DNA from: Circinella umbellata
Lineage: Eukaryota > Mucoromycota > Mucoromycetes > Mucorales > Lichtheimiaceae
Direction: 5' to 3'
Length of the DNA: 52,938 nt
NCBI GenBank assembly: GCA_025093555.1
Contig: JAIWNF010000117.1
Location: forward strand, 1 to 52,938
Both the position numbers and the translations under genes were made by a program. Each line of letters starts with the position of its first letter. The first letter of the stretch is position 1. Shown here one piece after another: positions 10,534 to 20,468 of this stretch. The notes beneath the pieces were generated by a model, which did not search any database, had not been told where the DNA came from, and was given only the letters and a program-made list of their open reading frames with translations.

Positions 10534-11351
10534 ATACCCCCTACAAGACCAAAGTAAAGGAGCGGAAGACAGTTGATAGGCAACAAAAGAGAAATGACAA
10601 GATAGATAACAGAATAAAAAAAAGGCATCGGGGAACAAAAAAAAATACAAATCGAAGGTACAAGAAACATAAAGATAACAATCGAAGATACAAGTAATAT
10701 AATAAAAAAAAAAGGGTGCACAAGAGAGAACAAGAAACAACTACCCAAAAAAAATCTTTTTTTTTGTCACTGGCACAAACAGAGATAACCAAAATTCAAA
10801 ATCGTAGACAAACCGAAGAGACACAACAGAAACAAAACAGACGAGACAGCACGAGACCGACCGGAGCAACAGAAACCAAAAAAGAGAAATAACACTAAAC
10901 TGGCCACCCACACAATAAGACCAACCACGCCAACACCGACCCACCAAGAGCCAACCTAAGAGTCAAGGGCATGACGTATCCAAGGTACCATTCCTTGATA
11001 CCGCCTTCTTGCAACTTCTTGTCCAACAGGGTGTTGCTGGGGAACATTTGTTGGGTGCCACGGATAGAAAAATCAAAAGAAAAATAATAGAGAAAAAAAA
11101 TCGGAATCGTTGGAATCGTCAACAGAACATCTTGAAAAACAACATCTTGATACAAATAAAAATGGTACCGGAGAGGCACAGGAAAAATAAAAATTATGGC
11201 AAAGACAACAAGGGCCATAAATAATAATAGTAATGAAAATAAGACTTGATCATGAAAATAATAATGCTCAACCACGGCATGTTTTTACAGTGGGGCTACC
11301 ACAGACAAGGTAGCCACCACTTGGGATATTATCCCGGTCGACCCCCCAATT
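10534..11351 (-). mobile_element. Internal region of a non-autonomous or chimeric LTR element
   Basis: This lies between LTR2 and LTR-Y, with a primer-binding site next to LTR-Y and a polypurine tract next to LTR2. It has no gag or pol. A minus-strand open frame (10895-11275, 126 codons, hydrophobic) and overlapping low-complexity frames have no recognisable domain, and I do not call them genes. Near 11290-11321 a 12-bp hairpin (AGTGGGGCTACC with GGTAGCCACCACT, one bulged A) sits in what would be the RNA leader. Confidence 0.5.
11334..11348 (-). promoter_or_regulatory. Primer-binding site next to LTR-Y
   Basis: TGGGGGGTCGACCGG, 3 nt after the LTR-Y end, is identical to the G4 site at 47530-47544. 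It places LTR-Y as a 5' LTR of the G4 type. Confidence 0.7.
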
Positions 11352-12603
11352 TGACACGTGTGGTGCTTTGATGTTATAATAATAAGGTAAGAAAAATAAA
11401 AGAAAGATGAAGAAAAAAAAAGGGAATTACAAAATAAGGAAATACAAATATATGGGTTCAAAGAAGTTACGGGTTGAATATAGGGTAAAGAAAATGTATA
11501 AAAAGAAGAGAAAAGTAGTATAAGAAAAATATAATCGAGATTATCCTAAAGAATCTCACAACGATTTCAAAAGAAAATATCAAAAATAAAGAAAAGGAAT
11601 AAAAATAAAATTTAACCAAAAGTTATTATACCGGAGCGAAAGAGCAAGATTCGTCCTCAAGTGTTTATTAGAGTTTTGCCTTTATACCAAGGCAAAACGT
11701 TTTAGAAAAAAAGAAATATAACGTAAATAAAGTTACTACTAATTAGAAATATTGATGAGATCGTAGTAGATCTCTAATAAGGGAAGATATAAAAGAAAAA
11801 TAGAAGGAGATTGATGATAACAGCAGAGAGATAAAAAAAAAATAATAAGGTTTACGAGAGGATAGGATGAGGATACAATCGAAATAAATACAAGGAGATT
11901 TAACTATAATATAATCGTAATGAGAGAGAAAAATAAATGATGATAAAAGTAACAACAGGATAGCAAAAATAAGGTTGAAGCAATAAATAAGTGGAATGAC
12001 AGGTAATTGACAACAGGATAGTAAGAATAAAGTTGGGAAAAATAAATGAGCGGGTTAAAAGTAGGTGACAACAGAGTAATGAAATAATAAAGTTAGAAGG
12101 GAAATAAGGTTAGAAGAAAAATAAAGTTAGAAAAATATATGAGTGCGATGAGAGATTGACGGCAACAGAATAGGAAATAATAAAGTTCGAGATAATAGAG
12201 TGAAATAAACAGGCGGCGATAATAATCACGGTAAATAAGAGGGATATTTGAAATAAAGTTATGAAAAGAAAGTTGAAAGGAAGATGTGTTAAAGTTCAAA
12301 GCACGATAAAGAAAGATATAAAGAAAAATAAATGGCGTAATAAGGATGATTGCTGGGGGAAACAGATAATGAGAGAATAGAGTAGGATTGAATTCACGAA
12401 TAAAAAGAATAAAAATAAATAAAAATAATTAAGATAAAGCTTCAAAGAAGTAGTTGAAAAAGGAAAGTTAAGAAAATATAAAAAATAGGGGTCTACGATC
12501 GACACAGACAGGCAGAACAATCTACTGTCTGTACCAATTAAATCACGGTCGAACTACTCGACTAAGATCCAGTCTCTTTCTCCTCTTCTCCTCACTTTTT
12601 TAG

Positions 12604-13494
12604 GAGGTTACACAAAGAATACTCCCTTTTACAACGAAAAAAATCAAAAAAATATCACAAAAAATAGTAAAAAATATAACAACATCACCAGGACAATCTG
12701 AAAGGTCCATAGAACCAGCACCCACCGAGATCCCGGTCGAAAACGAACAATTGTCTCCTGACATTTCGCCATTCCCATCATTCCCATCAACAAACGAAAT
12801 TAATTTTGAATCAATTTTCTCATCTCTATCCCAACCCAAACGTTCGCTCTCAATTGACCCACAATCACGTATAACAGCAACCCCCGTAAAAAAATACAAA
12901 ACCTCAGCACTACGTTCAACAATTCCAACCGAAATTACTAGTGTAATGGGCAAAACAATAACAAAAAAAAGTACTGGTAAAAAAGCAGCTCCAGTAGGTA
13001 TTCCTATTGCAACCCCAGGTACAAAAATTCCTGTTTCACAGGAATTAATTAATAATTTAGAACGAGATTTCTCCGCCGCTCAAGCAAACATTAAATGCCC
13101 CAATGACATATGTAAAAAGAAGGGTAAAGTCATTATCCTCGATGGTGCAAATAATCCAGCTTTTGAACCACCAACACCTATCTATAAATGCACCTCCTGT
13201 TATAAAAAATATGCACACACACGTATATTAGACCTTATTACAGCAGCAATTCAGGCTACCAAGAATAATAAAGTAATATTGGGTAAAGAAAAAATAACAA
13301 CTTCTACTGGTGGAAGTAGAACCCCAACTGGAACCCTAAATTCTGATCAGGAAATGGACCACGTTCTGCATCTGCAAAATCAGGTAACCACACCACCAAC
13401 AGCCAACCAACAAGAAAAAAGTTGGGCTGACCAAGTAGAAGATTTTGTGGTGAACCACCATAATAATACAAATATTCCATCCATTCATGAATAA
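12604..13494 (+). CDS. LINE upstream ORF with zinc-ribbon-like motif, unknown function
   Basis: This open frame runs from after a stop at 12601 to 13494. The first in-frame ATG is internal (SVMGKT), so the true start is unclear; it could use a non-AUG start or upstream sequence not recognised here. The middle carries two Cys pairs, CPNDIC and CTSC, about 36 residues apart, separated by a Lys/Pro-rich loop, resembling a zinc ribbon or a PHD-like half. Ser/Thr/Pro-rich flanks look disordered. It is not a standard LINE protein I can name. Its position ahead of ORF1 and its uninterrupted frame suggest it belongs to the element, perhaps as an accessory nucleic-acid-binding protein (inference). Confidence 0.55.
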   Translation, partial: EVTQRILPFTTKKIKKISQKIVKNITTSPGQSERSIEPAPTEIPVENEQLSPDISPFPSFPSTNEINFESIFSSLSQPKRSLSIDPQSRITATPVKKYKTSALRSTIPTEITSVMGKTITKKSTGKKAAPVGIPIATPGTKIPVSQELINNLERDFSAAQANIKCPNDICKKKGKVIILDGANNPAFEPPTPIYKCTSCYKKYAHTRILDLITAAIQATKNNKVILGKEKITTSTGGSRTPTGTLNSDQEMDHVLHLQNQVTTPPTANQQEKSWADQVEDFVVNHHNNTNIPSIHE

Positions 13495-13891
13495 TCGGTC
13501 AAACATCATTCCGTCAAGGATAAAAGATATAACCAATTATACACTATTATTTACTTTGATTCGTTCTTATTATTAATCCGGATAAAAAAGGAACATCAAA
13601 GAAAGAATGAGATTAGTAACAACTGTCACAAACGGTTTCAGAGAATGATCTAGAATTAATATTTATAATAGAACAAATATAATAGGTCCTCTCATCCATT
13701 CATATAAAACATAGTTTAGCCATGATCGGATAAAATAAGATAGTTACATAATTTAGAAAAGATATAAAAGAGTAGTTATTTTATTTCAGGAATAAACAGA
13801 TTCTCAACTATATTTTACTTTAGTCCCATCTTTCTATTTTTTACTACTCGTATTTATCTCAGATTTAACTACTGAAAAACAATCAGTTGAC

Positions 13892-14938
13892 ATGGAGACA
13901 AATAATAACTTTCTCCATTTGTACCCTAACCTTCCTGATTTTCTTCAGGATATATACAAAAAACAAGAAACAATAGACAAAAAAGTTTCAGAATTAACAG
14001 AAGCACTTTCTAACATGGCACAAACTATAAAAGAAAATGCTACTTTAAAAATAGAACTTAAAGCTGCTCGTGCAGAAATTGCACTTTTAAAAAATAAACA
14101 GGTAACACTTGATCCAACACCATCCACCAAAAAAGCACTCCGACCAACAATCCAAATTTTGGATAATGAAGATGATGGACTAGCACAATCAAAACATGCA
14201 CCACCTCCAGCCCAAGTTCAACAACAATTAAAAAATAACTATGCTGCAGCAGTAACTCGTGGTATTAAAAAACAACCCATCAAGAAAAGAAACATACCAT
14301 CCAAACGTGCAAAAGAAATTGCTGCACGCCATCTTACAGCAGTACCTGAAAGCCAAGGCTTTCAATTTATGTATGTGCCGTGCCGTCATCGTATGACTAT
14401 TAAAGCCATGCGACAAATCCTGCGTACCTTACGGGTCGATAACTCCCATATCTTGGATGTTCATTTTCCTGATCGTCAGGTAGCAGCCCTGCTCATTCAC
14501 AATGACTATGCTCAATCTCTTACAGAAATCCTTGAAAAAGAAGGTATTCAGGTAAAAAAAGAATTTGATCCGCTTGACCCTAGTATTTTACGGGATCAAA
14601 AACTCGCAGACTTGACTGATGAAGAACGGTTTGAAAAAGTACAAGAATTACATCACAAAAACTTGCTCAAAGCACTCCAATTTATCCGCACGCCAGTCAA
14701 ATTTTCAGTAGCTCGTAATTTTTATAAAAACTCATGGATTACAGCAGAAGAATTAGCATCATTCCTACCAACATATAAAACACATGAGGATCGAATTTTA
14801 GACGCCAAACGTCTTTTAAACGATGATACCAAAAGTATAACAAGTTCTCGACCTGTCTCACCTAGCATGGAAATCGATGACGAAATCGAAGCCGGCTTAC
14901 ATAATACCTCCAGCACTTCCACCACTCAAAATAATTAA
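13892..14938 (+). CDS. LINE ORF1, gag-like RNA-binding protein
   Basis: 348 residues from a clear ATG. Residues about 15-75 form a heptad-like coiled coil (VSELTEALSNMAQTIKENA...). A basic linker (KKQPIKKRN, SKRAKEIAARH) follows at about 125-145, then a compact domain (about 150-225: FQFMYVPCRHRMTIKAMRQIL, VAALLIHNDYAQSL) that looks RRM-like in strand and helix order. This arrangement is typical of LINE ORF1 proteins, which coat the element RNA. It has no zinc knuckle; one lies at the C-terminus of ORF2 instead. It ends 34 nt before the ORF2 ATG. The frame is intact. Confidence 0.7.
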   Translation: METNNNFLHLYPNLPDFLQDIYKKQETIDKKVSELTEALSNMAQTIKENATLKIELKAARAEIALLKNKQVTLDPTPSTKKALRPTIQILDNEDDGLAQSKHAPPPAQVQQQLKNNYAAAVTRGIKKQPIKKRNIPSKRAKEIAARHLTAVPESQGFQFMYVPCRHRMTIKAMRQILRTLRVDNSHILDVHFPDRQVAALLIHNDYAQSLTEILEKEGIQVKKEFDPLDPSILRDQKLADLTDEERFEKVQELHHKNLLKALQFIRTPVKFSVARNFYKNSWITAEELASFLPTYKTHEDRILDAKRLLNDDTKSITSSRPVSPSMEIDDEIEAGLHNTSSTSTTQNN

Positions 14939-14972
14939 AAAAAAAAAGTATAAGTATATAAAACAAAAAAAA

Positions 14973-17900
14973 ATGAGTAATATAACAATATCCCTTATAA
15001 ATATCAACGATCTCGTAAAACAGACCATCAATACAATTACTAATAGTTTACCTACCTCATCATTAATATTTTTAACCGAAACTTGGTTGTTATCACCAAG
15101 TCGGTATCCAACTAACTGGTTTCAACACCACAATTACGCTCTCCCTGTAGAAAATTCCCATCGTGGTAAAATGGGTATAACATTATTAACTAATCCCTCT
15201 TTTCCTTATCCCATACACGTACTTCCTACAATTTCTCCCTATATTCTTTCCTGTAAAATAGAAAATCTTACCATCCACTGTCTCTATCTTCCACCATCCA
15301 ATCTCACCCCCATTGAAGCTCTAGACATAATTCAATCAATCCCCTTATTAACATCCTCTGATAATAATCACGAAAATACCATTCTTTGTGGCGATTTTAA
15401 TGCTCGACATAAAGAACTATTAGGCGATCAACGAACTACACCTCGTGGAACAGCATTTGCTAATTGGATTGAAGAACAAGGATTGTATTGTTGGAATTCC
15501 CAACTTACATATGGAATGCCAACATTTATTAAACAAAGAAACAATCGAATAGAAACAAGCATCATTGACTGGATACTTAGTACTGAACCTTTGGCAAATG
15601 TGACAATGACTATTGAATCTGAAATGGATCTTAAATCCGATCACAAGCCAGTTTGCATTTCTTTCACCATGGATAGACCACCACCATCCCGAGAAAATCA
15701 TCCAAGGCAGCTTTGGAACCTTAGTAAACTATATGACGAGGAACATCAACAAAAATATAAACATTTATTTATAGAAAAAATCGAAACTGTTCATGTCCAA
15801 ATCAAAAATGCTATCAACACTAATAATATAGAGCCTGACATTAATTACCTTGCTAACCAACTGACCGACTGTATTCATACATCATTAGATAAATCAGTTG
15901 GCCGTAGAACACCACGACCGCCACAGGTAAAATGGTTTTGGAATGAAGAATTAGAAACTGCATTTCAGGATCGTGAGCAATGCTATCGCCGAAAAATAAA
16001 AGCTACTGGTATCCAACAGGGCGTATGGAATATAAAACACAAAGAAGCATCAAAGCAATTTGACTCTTTAGTTCAAAAACGAAAACGACAAGCATAGAAT
16101 GATTTTATTAATAAATTATCCAATGATGAATTATCAAACACAACAGCAACAATTAAATGTATCAGGCAAAATAGGGTAGTTAATCCAACTTTTTCGGATA
16201 TGGCTGGCCCTGAAGTAGCTACCAATAAAATGTCACAGCAACTTGCACGTACATTTTCAGGTAATGCTCTACCAAGAGTAAGAGCTAATCCACCCCCACC
16301 TCCAATCGTTCCCCATCTAATTGATAATCATGATAATATTTGTCCTTTTACACCTGAATTAATCCAAAATGCCATCTAAACTGTTGCTCGTAAAAAAGCA
16401 CCAGGCATGGATCATTTACGTGCTGAAATGCTTAGTCCGATTACAGAATATTTAACTAATCCACTAACCGACCTTTTTATTTTGTGTTGGAAATGGTCTA
16501 CAACACCTGATAGTTGGAGATTGGCTCAAGTTGTGCCAATATATAAAAAAGGTGATGCTAATGATCCTGCTAATTATCGTCCAATTAGTCTTTTATCTGT
16601 TCTTCGTAAAATTTTAGAAATATGTTTACAAGATGAATTACATACTGCTTCCCCTGATATAGATATTAGTCAAGGTGGGTTTCGAACCCAACGTAGTGCC
16701 TTGAATCAAGCTCTTTGCTTACATGAACTTTGTCTTCGTCATCGATTGGGTCATGATAACAATAGTCCAGTTTTGGCTGCATTGGACATCCGATCCGCGT
16801 ACGATACAGTAGATCGTGCTATTATATGGCGCGCTCTTGAACCTACAGCTTCTCCGCCTCTACTTGGTTTACTACAGAGTCTTTTTGATAACGTATCAAT
16901 TCAAGTACTATTATCTGGTACTACATCAAGATCTTTTTGGCCTGCCACTGGTGTTCTTCAAGGATCAATTTTGTCTCCTCATTTGTATTCTATATATATT
17001 AACTCTTTACCCCACTTTCTTCATTCCCCTTCTTCTTCCTCTATTTTGTCCAATTTATCTGATTCTGATTCTGATTTTCAAGATACGCCTATTCTTTCAT
17101 CCCGTCAACGTCCTCATCGGCTGGTTTGTGGTAAGTGGATTAACGCACTTTTATATACTGATGATGTTGTTTTAATTGGTGATAGATCCAATATTCAACA
17201 ATTATTAAACCGAGCTGAAGAACACTCATATCAACTTGGCTATCGCTGGAATCCCAGTAAATGTGTAATTTTACAACAACCAACTAGTCAAAATACCAAC
17301 CCTCTTCCACCCCTCTATTTATATAATCAGCCAATTACAACCGCATCAACATTTGTCTACCTTGGTATTCCGTTTAATGCCAGTGGTTTGATCAACAATC
17401 AACAACTTTTACAACGCAACATTGCATCAGCACTTACAGGTATGCGCACATTACGAACAATTGGATGTAATCCATATGGTTTCCCTCGTCACCTTGCTGT
17501 TAAAATATATAAACAATTCATAAGACCACGTTTTGAATATGGATTAGCAATCGTTCCTTTTCTCAAAAAAGAAATCCAACAACTTGAAAAAGGACAAGAC
17601 CAGTGTCTTCGCTATATTTTTGGTGGCCATGCAAAACCATCCACTATTGTTTTTCGCCATATGGCCAATCTACCAACAATGGATGAACGTGTACATACAT
17701 TAGGCGCTAAGTACCTTTCACGTGCATTTTATTTGCCAGAAGATACTTTACTGACTGAATTACGACCTATATTACGAGATAACCGCCATCGATGGAAGCA
17801 ATTACAAAAATACAATGAAATTTGGAAACTTTTACCTTTACCACCTGAAGATGCATCGCCACGAGATCTCAAATCGACCATCCGCAATTTTCGCACTACC

Positions 17901-18413
17901 AACCTCAACAAATTACAACAAGGCCCTAATGCAGGTGTCCTCATAAAAGCCTGCTGTTCAAAACTTGGAGTTGATCCAATATTCTTTTTGCCAATGACAT
18001 CTCGGGAACGTAGCCGCCTACTTCGCTGGCGAATGGGTTGGCTACCAGGAAAACCGATTCAATGTACTAATTGCAATAATCACCGCACTAGTCGTCACCA
18101 TCTTATCGAATGTCTTGATATTGCATATCAACTTGACTTACCACCTGATACACTACCTAATCCGATCGACCACCTCCTCAACAAACTCCCCCGTAAACCA
18201 CCATCCAACCCACAAACTATATTATTTTGGCAGCAAACATGGCCAAAATTAATGGTAGCACTCGAACAACTTGATAACGTATGTCATCCCGATCCAAATG
18301 ATGATATACCACCTGATCCCGAACTTGGTCAACAATTTGTAGACTGGTTAACACCACCACCTCCATTTTTACCATCATACGATCCATCTTTAGACAATAT
18401 TCTTCACCTTTGA
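14973..18413 (+). pseudogene. LINE ORF2: AP endonuclease plus reverse transcriptase, two stops
   Basis: One frame of 1,147 codons from ATG 14973. The N-terminus is an exonuclease/endonuclease/phosphatase domain (GDFNARH near residue 140, SDHKPV near 222), which nicks target DNA. Then comes the reverse transcriptase: NYRPISLLSVLRKILE, GGFRTQRSALNQAL, ALDIRSAYDTVDR, GVLQGSILSPHLYSIYIN and LLYTDDVVLIG near residue 725. The catalytic box reads YTDD rather than the usual YADD. The C-terminus has a zinc knuckle, CTNCNNHRTSRHHLIEC (near 1030). In-frame TAG at 16095-16097 (probable Trp) and TAA at 16377-16379 (probable Gln) split the endonuclease from the RT; both fit C:G to T:A transitions. No frameshifts were seen. 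Confidence 0.9.
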
Positions 18414-18919
18414 TCCATTTTCCTTTTAATCCAATCCTACTTCTAAAATTATCCCTTATTTCTTATTATATACTATATATATATCTTCCCTAAAAAAAAA
18501 AAAAAGAACAAAAACATATGAATAATTAATAACACAAAAAACAAAAACAAAAAAAAAAAAAAAGAAATTATATTTATATCCATTTTTATTACTAACAGCT
18601 CCGCTTTTTCTATTTTTACGCACAGACCACCGATGAGGCTTGACGCATAAAAGTTTAATTTTTGATTTTGCATGATTTTTCTTTTCTCTTTGATCCCCCA
18701 CAATTGTCTTTTTCTCCTTTTTCCCTTGTCATATAAGGGTCGTTTATCTTTCCTCTCTCTGTTAAATAATCAATGATATTTTAACTTGCACTTCGGGATG
18801 GGCATATGCTCCATAGAGCGCGGCCCCATAGAAAATCCCATCAATAAAACAAATAGTTTCATCTCGTCTAAGATCCAGAGGTATGAGGCCACAAAACCTC
18901 ACACGCTCCGTGTCAATAA

Positions 18920-19952
18920 TGACACGTGTGGTGCTTAGTGTTATGTGTAAAATTGACAAAAGGTAAGAATAAAATAGAAATAAAAATAAAGAATAGAAAA
19001 TAGAGAAAGAGAAGAATGATAAAATAAATAAATAGATAAACGGGTTCAGAGAAGTTAAGGGTTGTGTATAGTAAACCGTAAAGGTAGAAATAAATAAAAC
19101 AATAATAAAAGAAATAAATAAAATATGCTCCAACGATGATTTCACTAAGATTATCCCAAAATCAATAATGCAAATCCAACGTTGATACAATTTCAAACGA
19201 TCAAATAACCAGAATAAGATAATATTTTATTAACAATTTTCTAATTGCTATTTATACTCAAATTCCAAGAGGGAAAAGAGTTACTTCTAACTAGTGAATA
19301 TATGATCTATATTTCGATAGATAATTACATATAAGAGTACGGGGAATATTCTATATAATAGAATTATATCATTTAAAGTGTGACAGCAAGATAGACATAA
19401 CCTATGGTAAAAAATAAAAAAAAAAGAAAATATCGGATAAGAGGACAGAAGTTATAAGAATGGGTATGATAAGGGAGAGCAAATAGGGCAACAAGATAAA
19501 AAGGGTTCAATATGATGGATTAGCATCGAGCATAAAAATCATGCTAATAAAAGAGGCTAATAAAAATAAAAATACGGATAGGGATTAACACGATAAGAAA
19601 ATTAATGATAATACAATAATTATCATTAAATACAAATAAGTTAAAGAATAAAATAATACCGAGTATAAAATAACAATGATATACAGAGAATTACGTAAAA
19701 ATATAAATGATATATAAAATAAAAGGGGGAGGGTCCTTCAAATAAAAAGATAAGAGTTGTATCCGAAAATAAAGATAATAATAATAAAAAGGAAAAATAA
19801 AATAAAAGAAATAATGATAAGAAATATCGGCTATTTTGGGAGCAGGCTTCGGCAGAATACTTCTTCCCAAGTTATTCCATATTCGGGTAGCCAACCCCAT
19901 CACGTGAGTGCCAAAGTGGATGAGGCCGGAAAACCTCACACACAACGTGTCA
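18920..19952 (-). repeat. Solo LTR-X' directly upstream of tRNA-Ala
   Basis: 1,033 bp. The minus strand begins TGACACGTTGTGTGTGAGG and ends TAAGCACCACACGTGTCA. ATAA lies on both sides (18916-18919, 19953-19956), a 4-bp duplication. It is a close inverted copy of LTR-X at 36231-39376 but lacks the transposon found there, giving the empty site for that insertion (CCCTCTTGGAATT on the minus strand near 19260-19275). A minus-strand TATA box, TATAAATAG, is at 19248-19256. Its outer end is 9 nt from the mature tRNA 5' end. Confidence 0.85.
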
Positions 19953-19961
19953 ATAACACAA

Positions 19962-20033
19962 GGGGATATGGCCTAGTGGTATGGCGTCTGCTTTGCATGC
20001 AGAAGATCCCGAGTTCGATCCTCGGTGTCTCCA
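19962..20033 (+). tRNA. tRNA-Ala (anticodon TGC)
   Basis: 72 nt including the discriminator A. Acceptor stem GGGGATA pairs with TGTCTCC; the D-stem is around GCC/GGC. Anticodon stem TCTGC/GCAGA encloses loop TTTGCAT with anticodon TGC (reads GCA). T-stem CCGAG/CTCGG encloses TTCGATC, giving a good internal B box. There is no intron, and CCA is not encoded, as usual for eukaryotes. The 5' flank (ATAACACAA) is the target of several LTR insertions. It is identical in sequence to the copy at 35476-35547. Confidence 0.97.
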
Positions 20034-20053
20034 AAATGAGCTTCAAAAGTTGA

Positions 20054-20060
20054 TTTTTTT
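20054..20060 (+). terminator. Pol III terminator for tRNA-Ala
   Basis: A run of seven T on the coding strand starts 21 nt after the tRNA 3' end, long enough to stop RNA polymerase III. The second tRNA copy has the same arrangement. Confidence 0.75.
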
Positions 20061-20119
20061 AGTTTTTGTTGTGTTCTAATATATTTTTTTTATGCACTGG
20101 ACTTATTATGTCGTAGTCA

Positions 20120-20468
20120 TGTTGTAATATATTTTGGCGGATAACACCGTAGCCAATTAGAAATAGAATAGAACAAAAGATAATAAATAAATAAAGTATA
20201 AGTTGAAAGATGATGTTTTTATTATATGAAATGTGAAGGAGTATTTATATATTTTCTAAACTACTTATAAGATATATAATAAACTAATAATGTTAATATA
20301 CGTGTTCGTGACTGAAGGTTGACTACGTGTTTGAATAATTATTATGATGATGTGACAGTGATATAGATTAACTACGTGGCAATATAAAAATAAAATACGT
20401 TTACAAAAGAAGTATCACAAATGGATAAAAAAGGAAAATAGAGTTACTGCTATTTATGGCTACGACAA
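20120..20468 (-). repeat. G1 3' LTR
   Basis: 349 bp, about 98.5% identical to the 5' LTR (about five differences by eye). Minus-strand ends are TGTCGTAG and TACAACA. The left flank GTCA (20116-20119) repeats at 25401. Confidence 0.93.

Larger units (their letters stand above)
12536..18565 (+). mobile_element. LINE (non-LTR retrotransposon), three ORFs
   Basis: It has a 5' non-coding start, an upstream ORF (12604-13494), a gag-like ORF1 (13892-14938), an ORF2 with endonuclease and reverse transcriptase (14973-18413), and an A-rich 3' end (18489-18563). The target duplication may be AATTAAAT (12536-12543) and AATTATAT (18566-18573), 7 of 8 matching, so both ends are approximate. It sits inside LTR-Y. 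ORF2 has two stops, so this copy is dead. The 397-bp gap 13495-13891 holds no gene I can support. Confidence 0.85.
11352..18915 (-). repeat. LTR-Y (about 1.5 kb), split by a LINE
   Basis: The minus-strand start is at 18915 (TGACACGGAGCGTGTGAGG) and the end at 11352 (AAAGCACCACACGTGTCA). Removing the LINE (about 12536-18565) leaves about 1.5 kb. Its 3' end and primer-binding site match G4. The right flank is ATAA (18916-18919), equal to the sequence left of LTR2, so LTR2 to LTR-Y is bounded by ATAA. The two LTRs are dissimilar in length and sequence, so the unit is probably a recombinant between two elements inserted at the same site. Confidence 0.65.

Noticed and set aside
10473..11275. Hydrophobic minus-strand ORFs as membrane protein genes
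   Set aside because: Several overlapping frames arise from A/T-rich, purine-rich sequence between a primer-binding site and a polypurine tract. No domain, and not continuous.
16095..16379. Stop-codon reassignment (TAA/TAG as sense)
   Set aside because: The same stops end other intact frames correctly, TGA is also involved, and many copies have frameshifts as well. Ordinary decay suffices.
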